Shown here piece after piece: positions 31,010 to 41,332 of a stretch of DNA of 64,000 nucleotides. The stretch is from Trichomonas tenax (lineage: Eukaryota > Parabasalia > Trichomonadida > Trichomonadidae), in contig JALKBU010000147.1 of the NCBI GenBank assembly GCA_023091735.1, forward strand, positions 1-64,000, read 5' to 3'. Both the position numbers and the translations under genes were made by a program. The notes beneath the pieces are model-generated. The model ran no database searches and was not told the DNA's origin. It saw only the letters and a list, made by a program, of their open reading frames with translations. How positions within the stretch are numbered: position 1 is the stretch's first letter; every line of letters begins with the position of its first letter.

Positions 31010-31252
31010 TATAGAAGATTTTGTCGCTCAAAAATATTAATTTCTAAATATTGTAAATTTTCAAAATATTATATAACATAAATTTAACTAAATTTTTGTG
31101 GCTCAATCTGATGCAAGGATATGTATCATAATCAATGAGAAAAACAAGAAATAAAATTTTCGAAATTAGATCTTTGGAGAAATTATTGGGATTTCTGAAG
31201 TAACAGTAAAGAATGGTTGTTTATTTCTAAGCATAAATAAATCTCAATATGT

Positions 31253-33410
<2,158 letters not shown>

Positions 33411-34391
33411 TCATTCTCTATTTAAGTCTGCAAGCAAATTGTAGTCTTCCTTAAGAGATTTCGTTGCAGAATGCAGTTTCTTGATATTCGACTTTAACGA
33501 AGACCTGTTGAGATTTGCAGCGGATTCGATGTTTTCTATCTTTTCTTCGGCCTTTTTGATGTTTCTTGAAATATCAGAAGGAGAAACTTTCTTATTTGTC
33601 GTAGTTTTCTCTACAGTGTACTCATACCTTGTATAATTCTTTCGCTTTCTTGGTATATCTTCGCTTCCAAAGACTTTATCTTCGATTCTTGAGATTTCAC
33701 CGACCTTTCTGTTGTAATACGAAGGACATTCATTTAATATGCCGTCAAGATTATCGCATTCGTGGTGAATTGTCGAAATTCCTTTTGTAATTTTCGAGTA
33801 CTTGTTTTTCAGGTTTTCGAACTCAGCATGCTCGGAAATCTCCTTGCATCCAACTTTGCAGACTTTTCTAATCAATGATGAGACAACTTTACGCTGAGTT
33901 TCAGTTGAATTTTGCGGAAATTCAGGGAAATACTGAAGATTTGTTGAAGCAACACCGTAAATGAAGTAACAGAAGTTACTCCACTTCTTATTTTCTTGAG
34001 CAAGACTCTCATAATCTTCTTTGAGAACTTGATATTTGTTGACAAGTTTTTGTAACGATTCTTCAGCTCTGTCGAAGTCCTTCATCGGATTGGACTTGCA
34101 GCAGCAACAGCAGCAGCATTTTGATGAAGATTTAGATTTCAAGTATTCGTTTTCTCTTTCTAATTCGTGAATATGTTTCTTGTAATTGACTTCTTCTCTT
34201 GAATAATCAGATGAGGAAGAAGAAGATCTGCTAAGTTGCTCCTTTGTTATTCTTAATTCTGATATCGCTTGTTCTAATTTCCTTGATTTTTTGTCAAGAG
34301 CTTCTCTCAACTCATCTATCTCACGTCTCATTTGAATATTATCCTGCTCTAATCTATGTGCTTCAGTCGAAAAGGGTCCAAATGAACTCAT
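33411..34391 (-). CDS. Coiled-coil protein with seven consecutive cysteines
   Basis: 326 residues, ATG at 34389-34391. Residues 10-60 are coiled coil (EQDNIQMRREIDELREALDK), then a Ser run, a second coil (KKHIHELERENEYLKSK), and then KCCCCCCCKS at about 92-101. Residues 105-140 form another coil (KLVNKYQVLKEDYESL), followed by a folded-looking mid-region (NFCYFIYGVASTNLQYFPEF) and a C-terminal helical part. A Cys cluster between lysines suggests multi-palmitoylation or metal/redox clustering; neither is proven. No family recognised. It is divergent from the HAD gene across the G-run repeat. Confidence 0.8.
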   Translation of the reverse strand: MSSFGPFSTEAHRLEQDNIQMRREIDELREALDKKSRKLEQAISELRITKEQLSRSSSSSSDYSREEVNYKKHIHELERENEYLKSKSSSKCCCCCCCKSNPMKDFDRAEESLQKLVNKYQVLKEDYESLAQENKKWSNFCYFIYGVASTNLQYFPEFPQNSTETQRKVVSSLIRKVCKVGCKEISEHAEFENLKNKYSKITKGISTIHHECDNLDGILNECPSYYNRKVGEISRIEDKVFGSEDIPRKRKNYTRYEYTVEKTTTNKKVSPSDISRNIKKAEEKIENIESAANLNRSSLKSNIKKLHSATKSLKEDYNLLADLNRE

Positions 34392-34432
34392 TTTGCGAAA
34401 AATATGTACGTTTAAAAAACCATAAATACAAA

Positions 34433-34600
34433 GGGTTCTTCAAAAATAAAGAGGGGAAATAAAATAATCAAGGGGTAAAAATAATTAGAATAGGGGATTA
34501 ATTCAATAATTAAAGGGCCTAACAAAATTAATATGGGAGAGTCTAAGAAAAATAAAAAGGGGCCAAGTAAAAATAAAGAGGGGACAAAAATTTAAATGGG
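34433..34600 (+). repeat. Phased G-runs about every 21 nt
   Basis: Runs of three or four G begin at 34433, 34453, 34472, 34493, 34515, 34535, 34559 and 34580 (spacings 20, 19, 21, 22, 20, 24, 21), each in an A/T-rich unit resembling AAATAAAGAGGGGACAAA. It fills most of the spacer between the divergent 33411-34391 and 34596-35222 genes and ends at the ATG of the latter. It is a degenerate tandem array and probably a promoter element. Confidence 0.75.
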
Positions 34601-35222
34601 TCGTCCAGTTATTTTGATTGATTTAGATGACACAATATATCCAAATGATTGGACATCTTTGGATTTAATGATCCACTATCTGCGCGAATGCTTGAAAGAA
34701 CTTGGCTACACACAAGAAGATATCGATAAACAAAGCAATATCGGAGAACCAGGAATTTTCAATTGGGCTCTGAGAATCCTTCAAGGAGATCTCGAAAAAT
34801 TCGACAAAGTCAGCGTTGATATGTTTAAAACGATGGATTACTCGAAAGTAGAGCGTGATGACTACATGTACAGCTTGCTTGAGAAGGCCTCAGAGAAATA
34901 CGACATTTACATCGCTACAAATAATGTTAGAGAACACGTTGATAATATAAGTTTTTATCGCTTCGGAAAGAGACTTGATTCAACATGCTACAAGTGCATC
35001 AGCATTAGGGACACATACTTCGATGGCGTTTTCCATCCAAAGCAAGTCCCAGGAAATTTAGCAGTTTATGCACGTCTTGCTAACGCAGATCCAAAGGACT
35101 GCATTCTCTACGATGATTCTAAGCCAAACATTAAGAATGCGCTTTCATTAGGAATGAAAGCTGAAGTTATCTCACCAGAATATCCTCTTACAGCTGCACT
35201 TGAGAAGCTTCTCTCACAGTAA
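34596..35222 (+). CDS. HAD-superfamily phosphatase, pyrimidine 5'-nucleotidase-like
   Basis: 208 residues, ATG at 34596. Motif I LIDLDDTIYP gives the nucleophile Asp and acid/base Asp; motif II is IATNN; a lysine near 152 (FHPKQVP) serves motif III; motif IV is LYDDS. The cap is helical (YLRECLKELG through DYMYSLLEKASEK). This matches Sdt1/Phm8-type HAD hydrolases that dephosphorylate UMP/CMP or related phosphates in the cytosol. Substrate cannot be set from sequence. Confidence 0.88.
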   Translation: MGRPVILIDLDDTIYPNDWTSLDLMIHYLRECLKELGYTQEDIDKQSNIGEPGIFNWALRILQGDLEKFDKVSVDMFKTMDYSKVERDDYMYSLLEKASEKYDIYIATNNVREHVDNISFYRFGKRLDSTCYKCISIRDTYFDGVFHPKQVPGNLAVYARLANADPKDCILYDDSKPNIKNALSLGMKAEVISPEYPLTAALEKLLSQ

Positions 35223-35841
35223 TTACAAATTCCAGCAATTTAAATACATTTATCATTTTATTTTTTTTTTAATTTTTCATCAATACAAAATACTACTAAG
35301 AATGAATACAAAACACATACGCTTCCATTATGTAACTTAATTCATGTTAACTTTTCTTGAACAAGTTTATAATATTAATATCAAACAAATATTGAAGTCA
35401 TAGAATCATCACTTAGCATTCAATTCAGTCTAAAATATATGTACACAAATAAATGAAATAGATTATTACATTGAATGCAAATTTCGATTTCCTCCATTGG
35501 TTTCATGAGCTCAAATTCTGTAAAACCACTGCCTTCAAAAGTGCAACTAGAAGTTCTAATAATATAATAATATCGTAAGTTAATTATTGATGGTACAATA
35601 ATTTTGATATCAATGAAATTAATGGAAATTTGGATATACTGTAGTGTTTAGGAAGTCACAGATTTGAATTCAAGTTATTTGGTAAGAAATATATCCGAAT
35701 ATTACACAATTTTAAACACTTATAAAGCGCAAATTCCAAAGATTTATATGATACTTTTGCAAGGTTATGTAGCACATTTCATGTTGAATGTGACTAAGAA
35801 TATGCATCAGCATTGTGATAAATTAAAGCACATCAGAGCTT
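35223..35841. other. Intergenic, no gene seen
   Basis: About 620 bp of AT-rich sequence. A frame at 35664-35861 opens only with TTG and has no recognised content, though it lies directly before the next surface-protein pseudogene and might be its decayed 5' part. Confidence 0.45.
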
Positions 35842-36665
35842 ATGAAGAAAGATTGGAGTGATGTATCTGATGATAATATTAGAAACTTTAATAACAAACC
35901 AAAAATAAACACAATTAATGGTAACATTTATGCCAAACAATCGTTTTATGCATTTCTTTCTAGAAGTGTGATATACTATACTAAGACAAACCAGGAAATT
36001 ATTTTTGTTGAAGATTGCTTTTTTGATATCATCACTTCTCTTACTACTGGATCGATCGCTTATATCAATATTGGAAAATATTTCCAGCATAATTCTTGTT
36101 GTAGAAATTCTATGAGTCTAATGGACGCCAATCCTCGTTCCCATATTTTATTTTCAAGATCGGATATTTTTATCAATAATTAGAATATTTATAATTGCAG
36201 GAATGATCAGTTGAATAGATTGATTTATGTGAACAATAGTGAATTAAACAAAACAAATGCGTCAGACAATGCTGAAAGTTCTAGGTGTTTTGAGTCAATG
36301 AAAATTCTTTTGTTACAATATCCCAATTAAATGAATATTTATTTATCTCAGGTAGCGATAATATAGAGAGATCGAACTTTATTGAGAATAGCGTTAATGA
36401 TTATTACTTTTATAGATGTTTATTAATTGATTGCAATTTCATTAATAACAAAGGTGTTAATTCTATATTTGCTATAACCAGTTCAACATATGTCCAGAAT
36501 TGTTATTTTAGAAACAATTCTTTTAATATTCCGGATTATATTCAATTTAATGGCCCCAATACTTCCTCGATGTTCGACATAGGTGTATATGGTGCTGAAG
36601 GATGCATTGAACAAATAAGAAACCCATATGATAATAAAAAACTGCTGTGGTGGACAGCGTGTTAG
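35842..36665 (+). pseudogene. Beta-helix-like surface protein pseudogene
   Basis: The frame from 35842 reads FVEDCFFDIITSLTTGSIAY, YFQHNSCCRNSMSL and FSRSDIFINN, meets TAG at 36181-36183, continues in frame (NIYNCRNDQLNRLIYVNNSE) to another stop, then shifts at about 36350 to GSDNIERSNFIENS, RCLLIDCNFINNKGVNSIF, YVQNCYFRNNSFN and ends CIEQIRNPYDNKKLLWW at 36665. The short C-x(n)-N turns and the FINN/FRNN pattern are those of right-handed beta-helix proteins. It is related to, but more diverged than, the 4613/53125 group. Two stops and one shift mark it as dead. Confidence 0.75.
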
Positions 36666-37257
36666 GAATTCATGTGGATGCTTCTTTTCCTCAATTCCTT
36701 GAGTCACATATAGTTTGTATATTCTCCAACTAGGAAAAATAAAATAAACTTTCATATATCTTTTGGAATGATTAAACTTGCATTCCAAAAGTTATAAAGA
36801 TGAATCTTTTGTAAATCAAGTTTACATGTCAAATTTCATTTTTTTTTCCTCAAATCAGTTATTTCTTGATAAGACATTAATGATGTTAATAAAAATAAAC
36901 GGCTTGTTTGAATGTTAAACAGAATAAGTCCAATTCTTTCTTTTGCTTCCGATTTGAAATTTCAAAAAAATAACAGTCATTTCTTTTCCATTGGAGTGTG
37001 AGACGCATTAAGAAAAGTCAATTTTCGTGTTATTCGAACTGTACAGACAAAGAAATCTTAATATAAGCATATTGATCATACTGGCAATGTTGTCTGTGGA
37101 CACTCGAAGTCAATACACCTCTCTTAATATTTCGAAGTTTCGCTATTGTATTCGCTTCGTGGGCGCAGCGGTGGGTGCTGTGGAGTGGGCAAAAAGAGTG
37201 CCATTGATCTTATTCACATTGCTGAAAGGTTTTTTTGACACTTTGAAAAAATCAAAA
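36666..37257. other. Intergenic with GC-rich patch
   Basis: Contains an exact TTTACATGTCAAA at 36821-36833 and an unusually GC-rich stretch at about 37156-37190. The frame of the downstream gene is open through 37027-37257 with an ATG at 37087, but that N-terminal extension looks untranslated (see the PDI-like gene). TCACA at 37214-37218 and TCAAA at 37252-37256 are possible start sites. Confidence 0.5.
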
Positions 37258-38439
37258 ATGACGTTGATTTTATTGCTTTGTAGTTACCAAATCACAATGA
37301 AAAACTACGAAAAATACTTCACTGCGCAGCCGCACAAGCCTCTCTTTGTGTCACTGATATCGCAGTGGTGTCCTCACTGTTACCAGTTCAAACCCACACG
37401 CGAAAAGATTGAAAATCATTTTGCCAAGAATAAAAAGATTGACATGGCAACAATATCCTGTGACACAGACAGCCAACTGTGTGAGAGATTTCCTGGTCAC
37501 GGCACTCCTCGATTATATATTTCTACATCTACCATCGAAAACGCAGAGAAATTCGAGAACTCGCGCACATTCGAGGAGATTAAAGCATTTATACAGAAAT
37601 ATGTAGAACTGCGCATTATTCAGATTGAATCAGAAGATCAACTCAACACCGAATTGAAAGATAACATCAATTCTTCGATATTTATACTACAGGATTTGCA
37701 GGGATCACAACTAAGTTCGCTTTATTCGTATCTCGCTGAAAAATATGTGAATTATCCGGCGAAATTCTTGAATTTATCATTTGAACGATACGATTTTCAA
37801 TATCCTTCTATAGTGTATTACTACTCTCCAACAAAATTACAGCTTGTCATTAACGATCAAATGACTATAAAACAAATCAAGAGATTTGTATTGGATCACA
37901 TATACCCTCCTTACGGGCTTGCATCGAGCACATTCTTCAGCATCTTAAATGAACTTCGTCAGCCATTTTTAGTTGTTGGAAATATAAGTCATATTTATGC
38001 GAACAAACTGTTCTCTATGGTTCCGAATTTCCCGACAAATCTCAAATCTACATCTATTGACTGCGTCGAATTTGTTAAATTCTGCAAACAGAATAATTTT
38101 GATGTGAAAGCAAAACCTTGGGTTGCAATGATCAATATTTACAGAAAAACGTACTCTACATACAGTGGGGACTTCAACAACGAAGAATCTCTGAAAGGTT
38201 GGGTGAATGATGTTTGGAATGGTTTAATTCCTGAAGAAGGACCCGGAGCTAGTTTCACTGGATTTATTCATCGTGATGTAATACCTCTACTCAAAGATTA
38301 CACATTTTACTTGAAGTTCTTTGGATCAATTTCAATGATTTACTTATTTTACAAGTTGATCATCAGCTTTCAAGCTATGTACCAATTGAAGCAACGTAGT
38401 TACCATAATAGGCTTGGATATCGCATCAAATATGATTAA
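37258..38439 (+). CDS. PDI-like membrane-anchored thioredoxin
   Basis: 393 residues from the ATG at 37258. I choose this start because it gives a signal peptide (MTLILLLCSYQIT) directly before the thioredoxin domain; the upstream ATG at 37087 would bury it. The thioredoxin domain (about 14-115) has the active site SQWCPHCYQF and the cis-Pro strand GTPRLYIS. Residues 120-340 look like further redox-inactive thioredoxin-like folds. A TM segment (about 357-379, KFFGSISMIYLFYKLIIS) is followed by a short basic tail. This resembles TMX-type ER oxidoreductases. The CPHC motif is more oxidising than the CGHC typical of PDI. Confidence 0.85.
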   Translation: MTLILLLCSYQITMKNYEKYFTAQPHKPLFVSLISQWCPHCYQFKPTREKIENHFAKNKKIDMATISCDTDSQLCERFPGHGTPRLYISTSTIENAEKFENSRTFEEIKAFIQKYVELRIIQIESEDQLNTELKDNINSSIFILQDLQGSQLSSLYSYLAEKYVNYPAKFLNLSFERYDFQYPSIVYYYSPTKLQLVINDQMTIKQIKRFVLDHIYPPYGLASSTFFSILNELRQPFLVVGNISHIYANKLFSMVPNFPTNLKSTSIDCVEFVKFCKQNNFDVKAKPWVAMINIYRKTYSTYSGDFNNEESLKGWVNDVWNGLIPEEGPGASFTGFIHRDVIPLLKDYTFYLKFFGSISMIYLFYKLIISFQAMYQLKQRSYHNRLGYRIKYD

Positions 38440-38838
38440 TTTGTTTATATTTCAAAATTCAGCATAGCATTGAAATAGTATCATTCACGCATTCCCAGAA
38501 AGCATATCATGCATTTTATCAATTCACTATATTTAGTCTCAATAATACATTTGTTATTCTATATATTGAATTTCAAATGATTTATATTTGATTCTAATCC
38601 TTCATCTCTGTTTAATCCCCTGTTTACACCATACTGCTACAAAGAATTAATTTTCATATCAAACAGATAACAGCAAAACGAAACAAAATGAAAAATATCA
38701 AAAAATCAAAAATGAAGCCGTTTTACCTGTCAGAAATTTTATTTATTCAACAAAAATATCAAATTACATGTCAGAGAACAAAAGTTGCGATTTCAAATTT
38801 TGATATCAGAGAACTATTGGAAACGATCAGAAACTGTA

Positions 38839-39199
38839 GGGTATAATAAAGAGTCACGAAAAGTGACTTGTTTACATGGCAGTTATAAATATGTTTTGAC
38901 ATGTAAAGTATGCCATTTTAACAAAGGGTGTTCTATCAAGCTTGATAGACTCTCTAACAAGCTTGAAATGATCTATAACAAGATTGATAGACTCTCTAAC
39001 TTGCTTAATAGATGCTCTAGCAAGCTTATTAGACGCTCTAGCAAGCCTGATAAATTCTCTAATAAGATTTGCAGATGCTATAACAAGTTTAATTGAACTT
39101 TATAAATACAGATTCTGATTAGCTAACCAATTTTACATGTCAAAATGAAATACATTTGCCATGTAAACACGTCATTTTTCGTGACTCTTTATTATACCC
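38839..39199. mobile_element. MITE-like element with 43-bp inverted repeats
   Basis: Ends at 38839-38881 and 39157-39199 are 43-bp inverted repeats with two mismatches (outer part GGGTATAATAAAGAGTCACG). The 361-bp element has no coding capacity of its own and holds an internal 21-bp minisatellite (38932-39097) plus TTTGACATGTAAA and TTTACATGTCAAA just inside each end. No clear target-site duplication is seen, so class is uncertain; it might be an old insertion. The 5' spacer 38440-38838 has no gene. Confidence 0.75.
38932..39097 (+). repeat. 21-bp minisatellite, about 8 units
   Basis: Units begin at 38932, 38951, 38972, 38993, 39014, 39035, 39056 and 39077, the last seven exactly 21 nt, with consensus close to TCTCTAACAAGCTTGATAGA plus one base. 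A 7-residue repeat can be read through it (RLSNKLE, RCSSKLI) in a frame from 38785, but that frame has only a TTG start, so I treat it as non-coding. Confidence 0.85.
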
Positions 39200-39272
39200 A
39201 ACATATTCCATAATACTAATTTATATCATTTGCATCATTTTCTCAAACTTAATTTTTTTTCAACTCCAATAA

Positions 39273-39277
39273 TCACA
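39273..39277 (+). promoter_or_regulatory. Initiator (Inr) match TCACA
   Basis: TCACA with +1 at 39275, nine bases upstream of the ATG at 39284. Confidence 0.5.
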
Positions 39278-39283
39278 ATTTAG

Positions 39284-39481
39284 ATGGACTTTCTAGGATT
39301 ACAATACAACATCCCAGAGCCGCATTACACGTTCAGCTCGCAGCTCGGATATGATAAGCCTTCAAGCATGATATATCTCGCATTAACATTCATCATGACT
39401 TTCCCTTTCTATTATACTGCAGTCAGACTTATTAGGTACCCAAAGTTTAGGTTCAAAAAGCTATCTACACCTGGACTATAG
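39284..39481 (+). CDS. Small single-pass membrane protein
   Basis: 65 residues, ATG at 39284. One TM segment at about 28-47 (MIYLALTFIMTFPFYYTAVR) follows a polar N-terminus (GLQYNIPEPHYTFSSQLGYD), and the tail is basic (RYPKFRFKKLSTPG). Its size suits a small ER-complex subunit, but I recognise no family. The clear ATG, Inr position and non-random sequence support a real gene. Confidence 0.6.
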   Translation: MDFLGLQYNIPEPHYTFSSQLGYDKPSSMIYLALTFIMTFPFYYTAVRLIRYPKFRFKKLSTPGL

Positions 39482-39549
39482 TTTTGTTTAACACGACCAT
39501 TTCTTGAATTTTTCTATATATTTTTTGATTGGATATTTTTCGATGCAAA

Positions 39550-39554
39550 TCATT
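39550..39554 (+). promoter_or_regulatory. Initiator (Inr) match TCATT
   Basis: TCATT with +1 at 39552, eleven bases before the ATG at 39563. Confidence 0.45.
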
Positions 39555-39562
39555 ATTACATC

Positions 39563-40195
39563 ATGGATCACGCGTTAAAATTGAATCTCACAATGTACAA
39601 CTTCGATAGAATTGCTCTTATTAGCTATTTTCATTCAATCATGAAAAATCTTGAAGAAATCGATTTTCCTAAGATAAAACTCATTAGAATAGGCCTTGAT
39701 ATCGTTCTCGTATACACTTGTGTTCTATTTCTATTGAAATTGATATTTAGTTATATTAACATTAGTTCAAAACTGTTTAACGTTCTTTTCGACATGCAGG
39801 ATAAGATATTCATATGTATCATTCAACCAATCGTTTTAGGCATATTTATTATAATCATTTCATATTGCTTTATTTTCTCTTCAACACGCGGATTCTTTAA
39901 TCCAAAATTGCTCAGGCATGCCAGGATTGCTATTATTCTAGTGATATTAGTTTATTTTGTTTACACCACAACGTATTATTTCTTTTCAAATTTTGTATTA
40001 TATTTAGTAATGAGGTAAAAGTTTTGGAGACACAATCTAGCATATATACATGTTGCTGTTATGATAACAAACAGTTATGCTTTAATTTATGCATATCTTT
40101 ATATGATTAACATTCTTTCTCTTCCAGAAGCTATTGAGAAGGCCCATGATGAAGAACATAGATCAATTCTTGATATGGAAGTTTATAAAGATTGA
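39563..40195 (+). pseudogene. Four-TM membrane protein with internal TAA
   Basis: ATG at 39563. Three TM segments precede a TAA at 40016-40018: about 44-63 (GLDIVLVYTCVLFLLKLIF), 80-104 (IFICIIQPIVLGIFIIIISY) and 120-142 (ARIAIILVILVYFVYTTTYY). The same frame then stays open for 58 more codons with a fourth TM (VAVMITNSYALIYAYLYMI) and a polar tail (EAIEKAHDEEHRSILDME), ending at 40195. Either the gene was inactivated by one nonsense change, the stop is read through, or the sequence has an error. A truncated three-TM product is also possible. Family not recognised. Confidence 0.55.
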
Positions 40196-40357
40196 TTTTT
40201 CATTTTTTTTATATAATGTGAGTGTTCATTGCTTGTAGCTGTTACACCGCTGTTATTTATTTAATTGTGACTTTGTTTTCTTTGATTTTATGTAAAAATA
40301 GACTATTATTTATTTTAAACTTATTTGAATAGTAACAAATCACACAGAAGTATAATT

Positions 40358-41332
40358 CTATGCGAATGCTTGTGGTATATAGCTTGATTTTTCACGGCAA
40401 ATAAGAATTGTATAAATTATTATAACAGAAATAACAACAGCATCAAGAATCCATGCTAAAACTTCAGTGAATATTCTTGGATCCGTTGGAAGCTTTGGAT
40501 AACCTCTTGTGTCAAAGAATTTTTGCAATATTAGACCAAGACGATATCCAGCAAGAGTAATACGTAATTCAGCTTCATTTGAACCCTTGTCAATGTAGCT
40601 CTGATCAATATTCTTGAAATCGATCAATGGCTCATATACAAAATGAATTGCTGTGTTAAAAGATTCATTAATCCAATCATATACTGAGAGTGATGGATAG
40701 TCATTCAATATCGATAATGGATATGTTTTCATCAATCTTGTGACATTTTTCTCAAAATCTTCCATTGTTGGTGCAACATATTTGTTGTGTTGGAAATTAA
40801 GGACTCCTGAGTCCCAAAGCTTGTGAAGATTGTGGCAGAAATAAGATATTGTGCAATTTAATTTGATGAAATTTCCTCCTGCGTCTCCTGTTGGATATTT
40901 GTCTGAATAATATGCTATAGAGTGTACAGGGCAATGAGAATCTGCGATGAAATGAATCAAAGCCCTAAAACTGAAACCGAACGACCAAACAGAAGTTGTT
41001 GTGGGGTCTAAAATTGTGTTAATTTCATCAGAAACTGCGTTTGTAATGTTATATGTTCTCTTTATAGTGTTTGGTTCATAGCCTTCCTCGATATACGGTT
41101 TATTTTCGAAGTGCCATTGTTGCATGATTGTGCTAATATCGCTAATGATTGTATCTTCCCAATTGGATACATATATCAAATCTGAGCTTTCACTTGGCCA
41201 CAGATTTAACATATCATTAATCCATTTGTTTTGTTTCTTCGTAAGCATCGTCTGTGCAATTCTGGCAATTAGTTGGTGAGGTTCTCCAGACCAACATCGA
41301 GAATTAACGATTAAAAGAGGAAGAAATAACAT
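40358..41332 (-). CDS. Class I (S1/P1) zinc nuclease, membrane-anchored
   Basis: 324 residues, ATG at 41330-41332. A signal peptide (MLFLPLLIVNSRC) would be cleaved to expose Trp as residue 1 of the mature enzyme, the N-terminal zinc ligand of this family (CWSGEPHQLIARIA). Other ligands follow in order: NWEDTI, HFENK, HFIADSHCPVH, GDAGGN, and NLHKLWDSG. A C-terminal TM segment (about 290-312, LAWILDAVVISVIIIYTILI) anchors it, unlike the soluble fungal enzymes. It would cleave single-stranded DNA and RNA outside the cell or in lysosome-like vesicles, for nucleotide scavenging. Confidence 0.93.
   Translation of the reverse strand: MLFLPLLIVNSRCWSGEPHQLIARIAQTMLTKKQNKWINDMLNLWPSESSDLIYVSNWEDTIISDISTIMQQWHFENKPYIEEGYEPNTIKRTYNITNAVSDEINTILDPTTTSVWSFGFSFRALIHFIADSHCPVHSIAYYSDKYPTGDAGGNFIKLNCTISYFCHNLHKLWDSGVLNFQHNKYVAPTMEDFEKNVTRLMKTYPLSILNDYPSLSVYDWINESFNTAIHFVYEPLIDFKNIDQSYIDKGSNEAELRITLAGYRLGLILQKFFDTRGYPKLPTDPRIFTEVLAWILDAVVISVIIIYTILICREKSSYIPQAFA

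Noticed and set aside
37087..37257. Upstream ATG extension of the PDI-like gene
   Set aside because: It would place 57 residues before a good signal peptide; the downstream ATG gives a normal secretory start.
38785..39096. 103-codon frame encoding 7-residue repeats
   Set aside because: It opens only with TTG, crosses the MITE terminal repeat, and its repeats follow from the 21-bp minisatellite.
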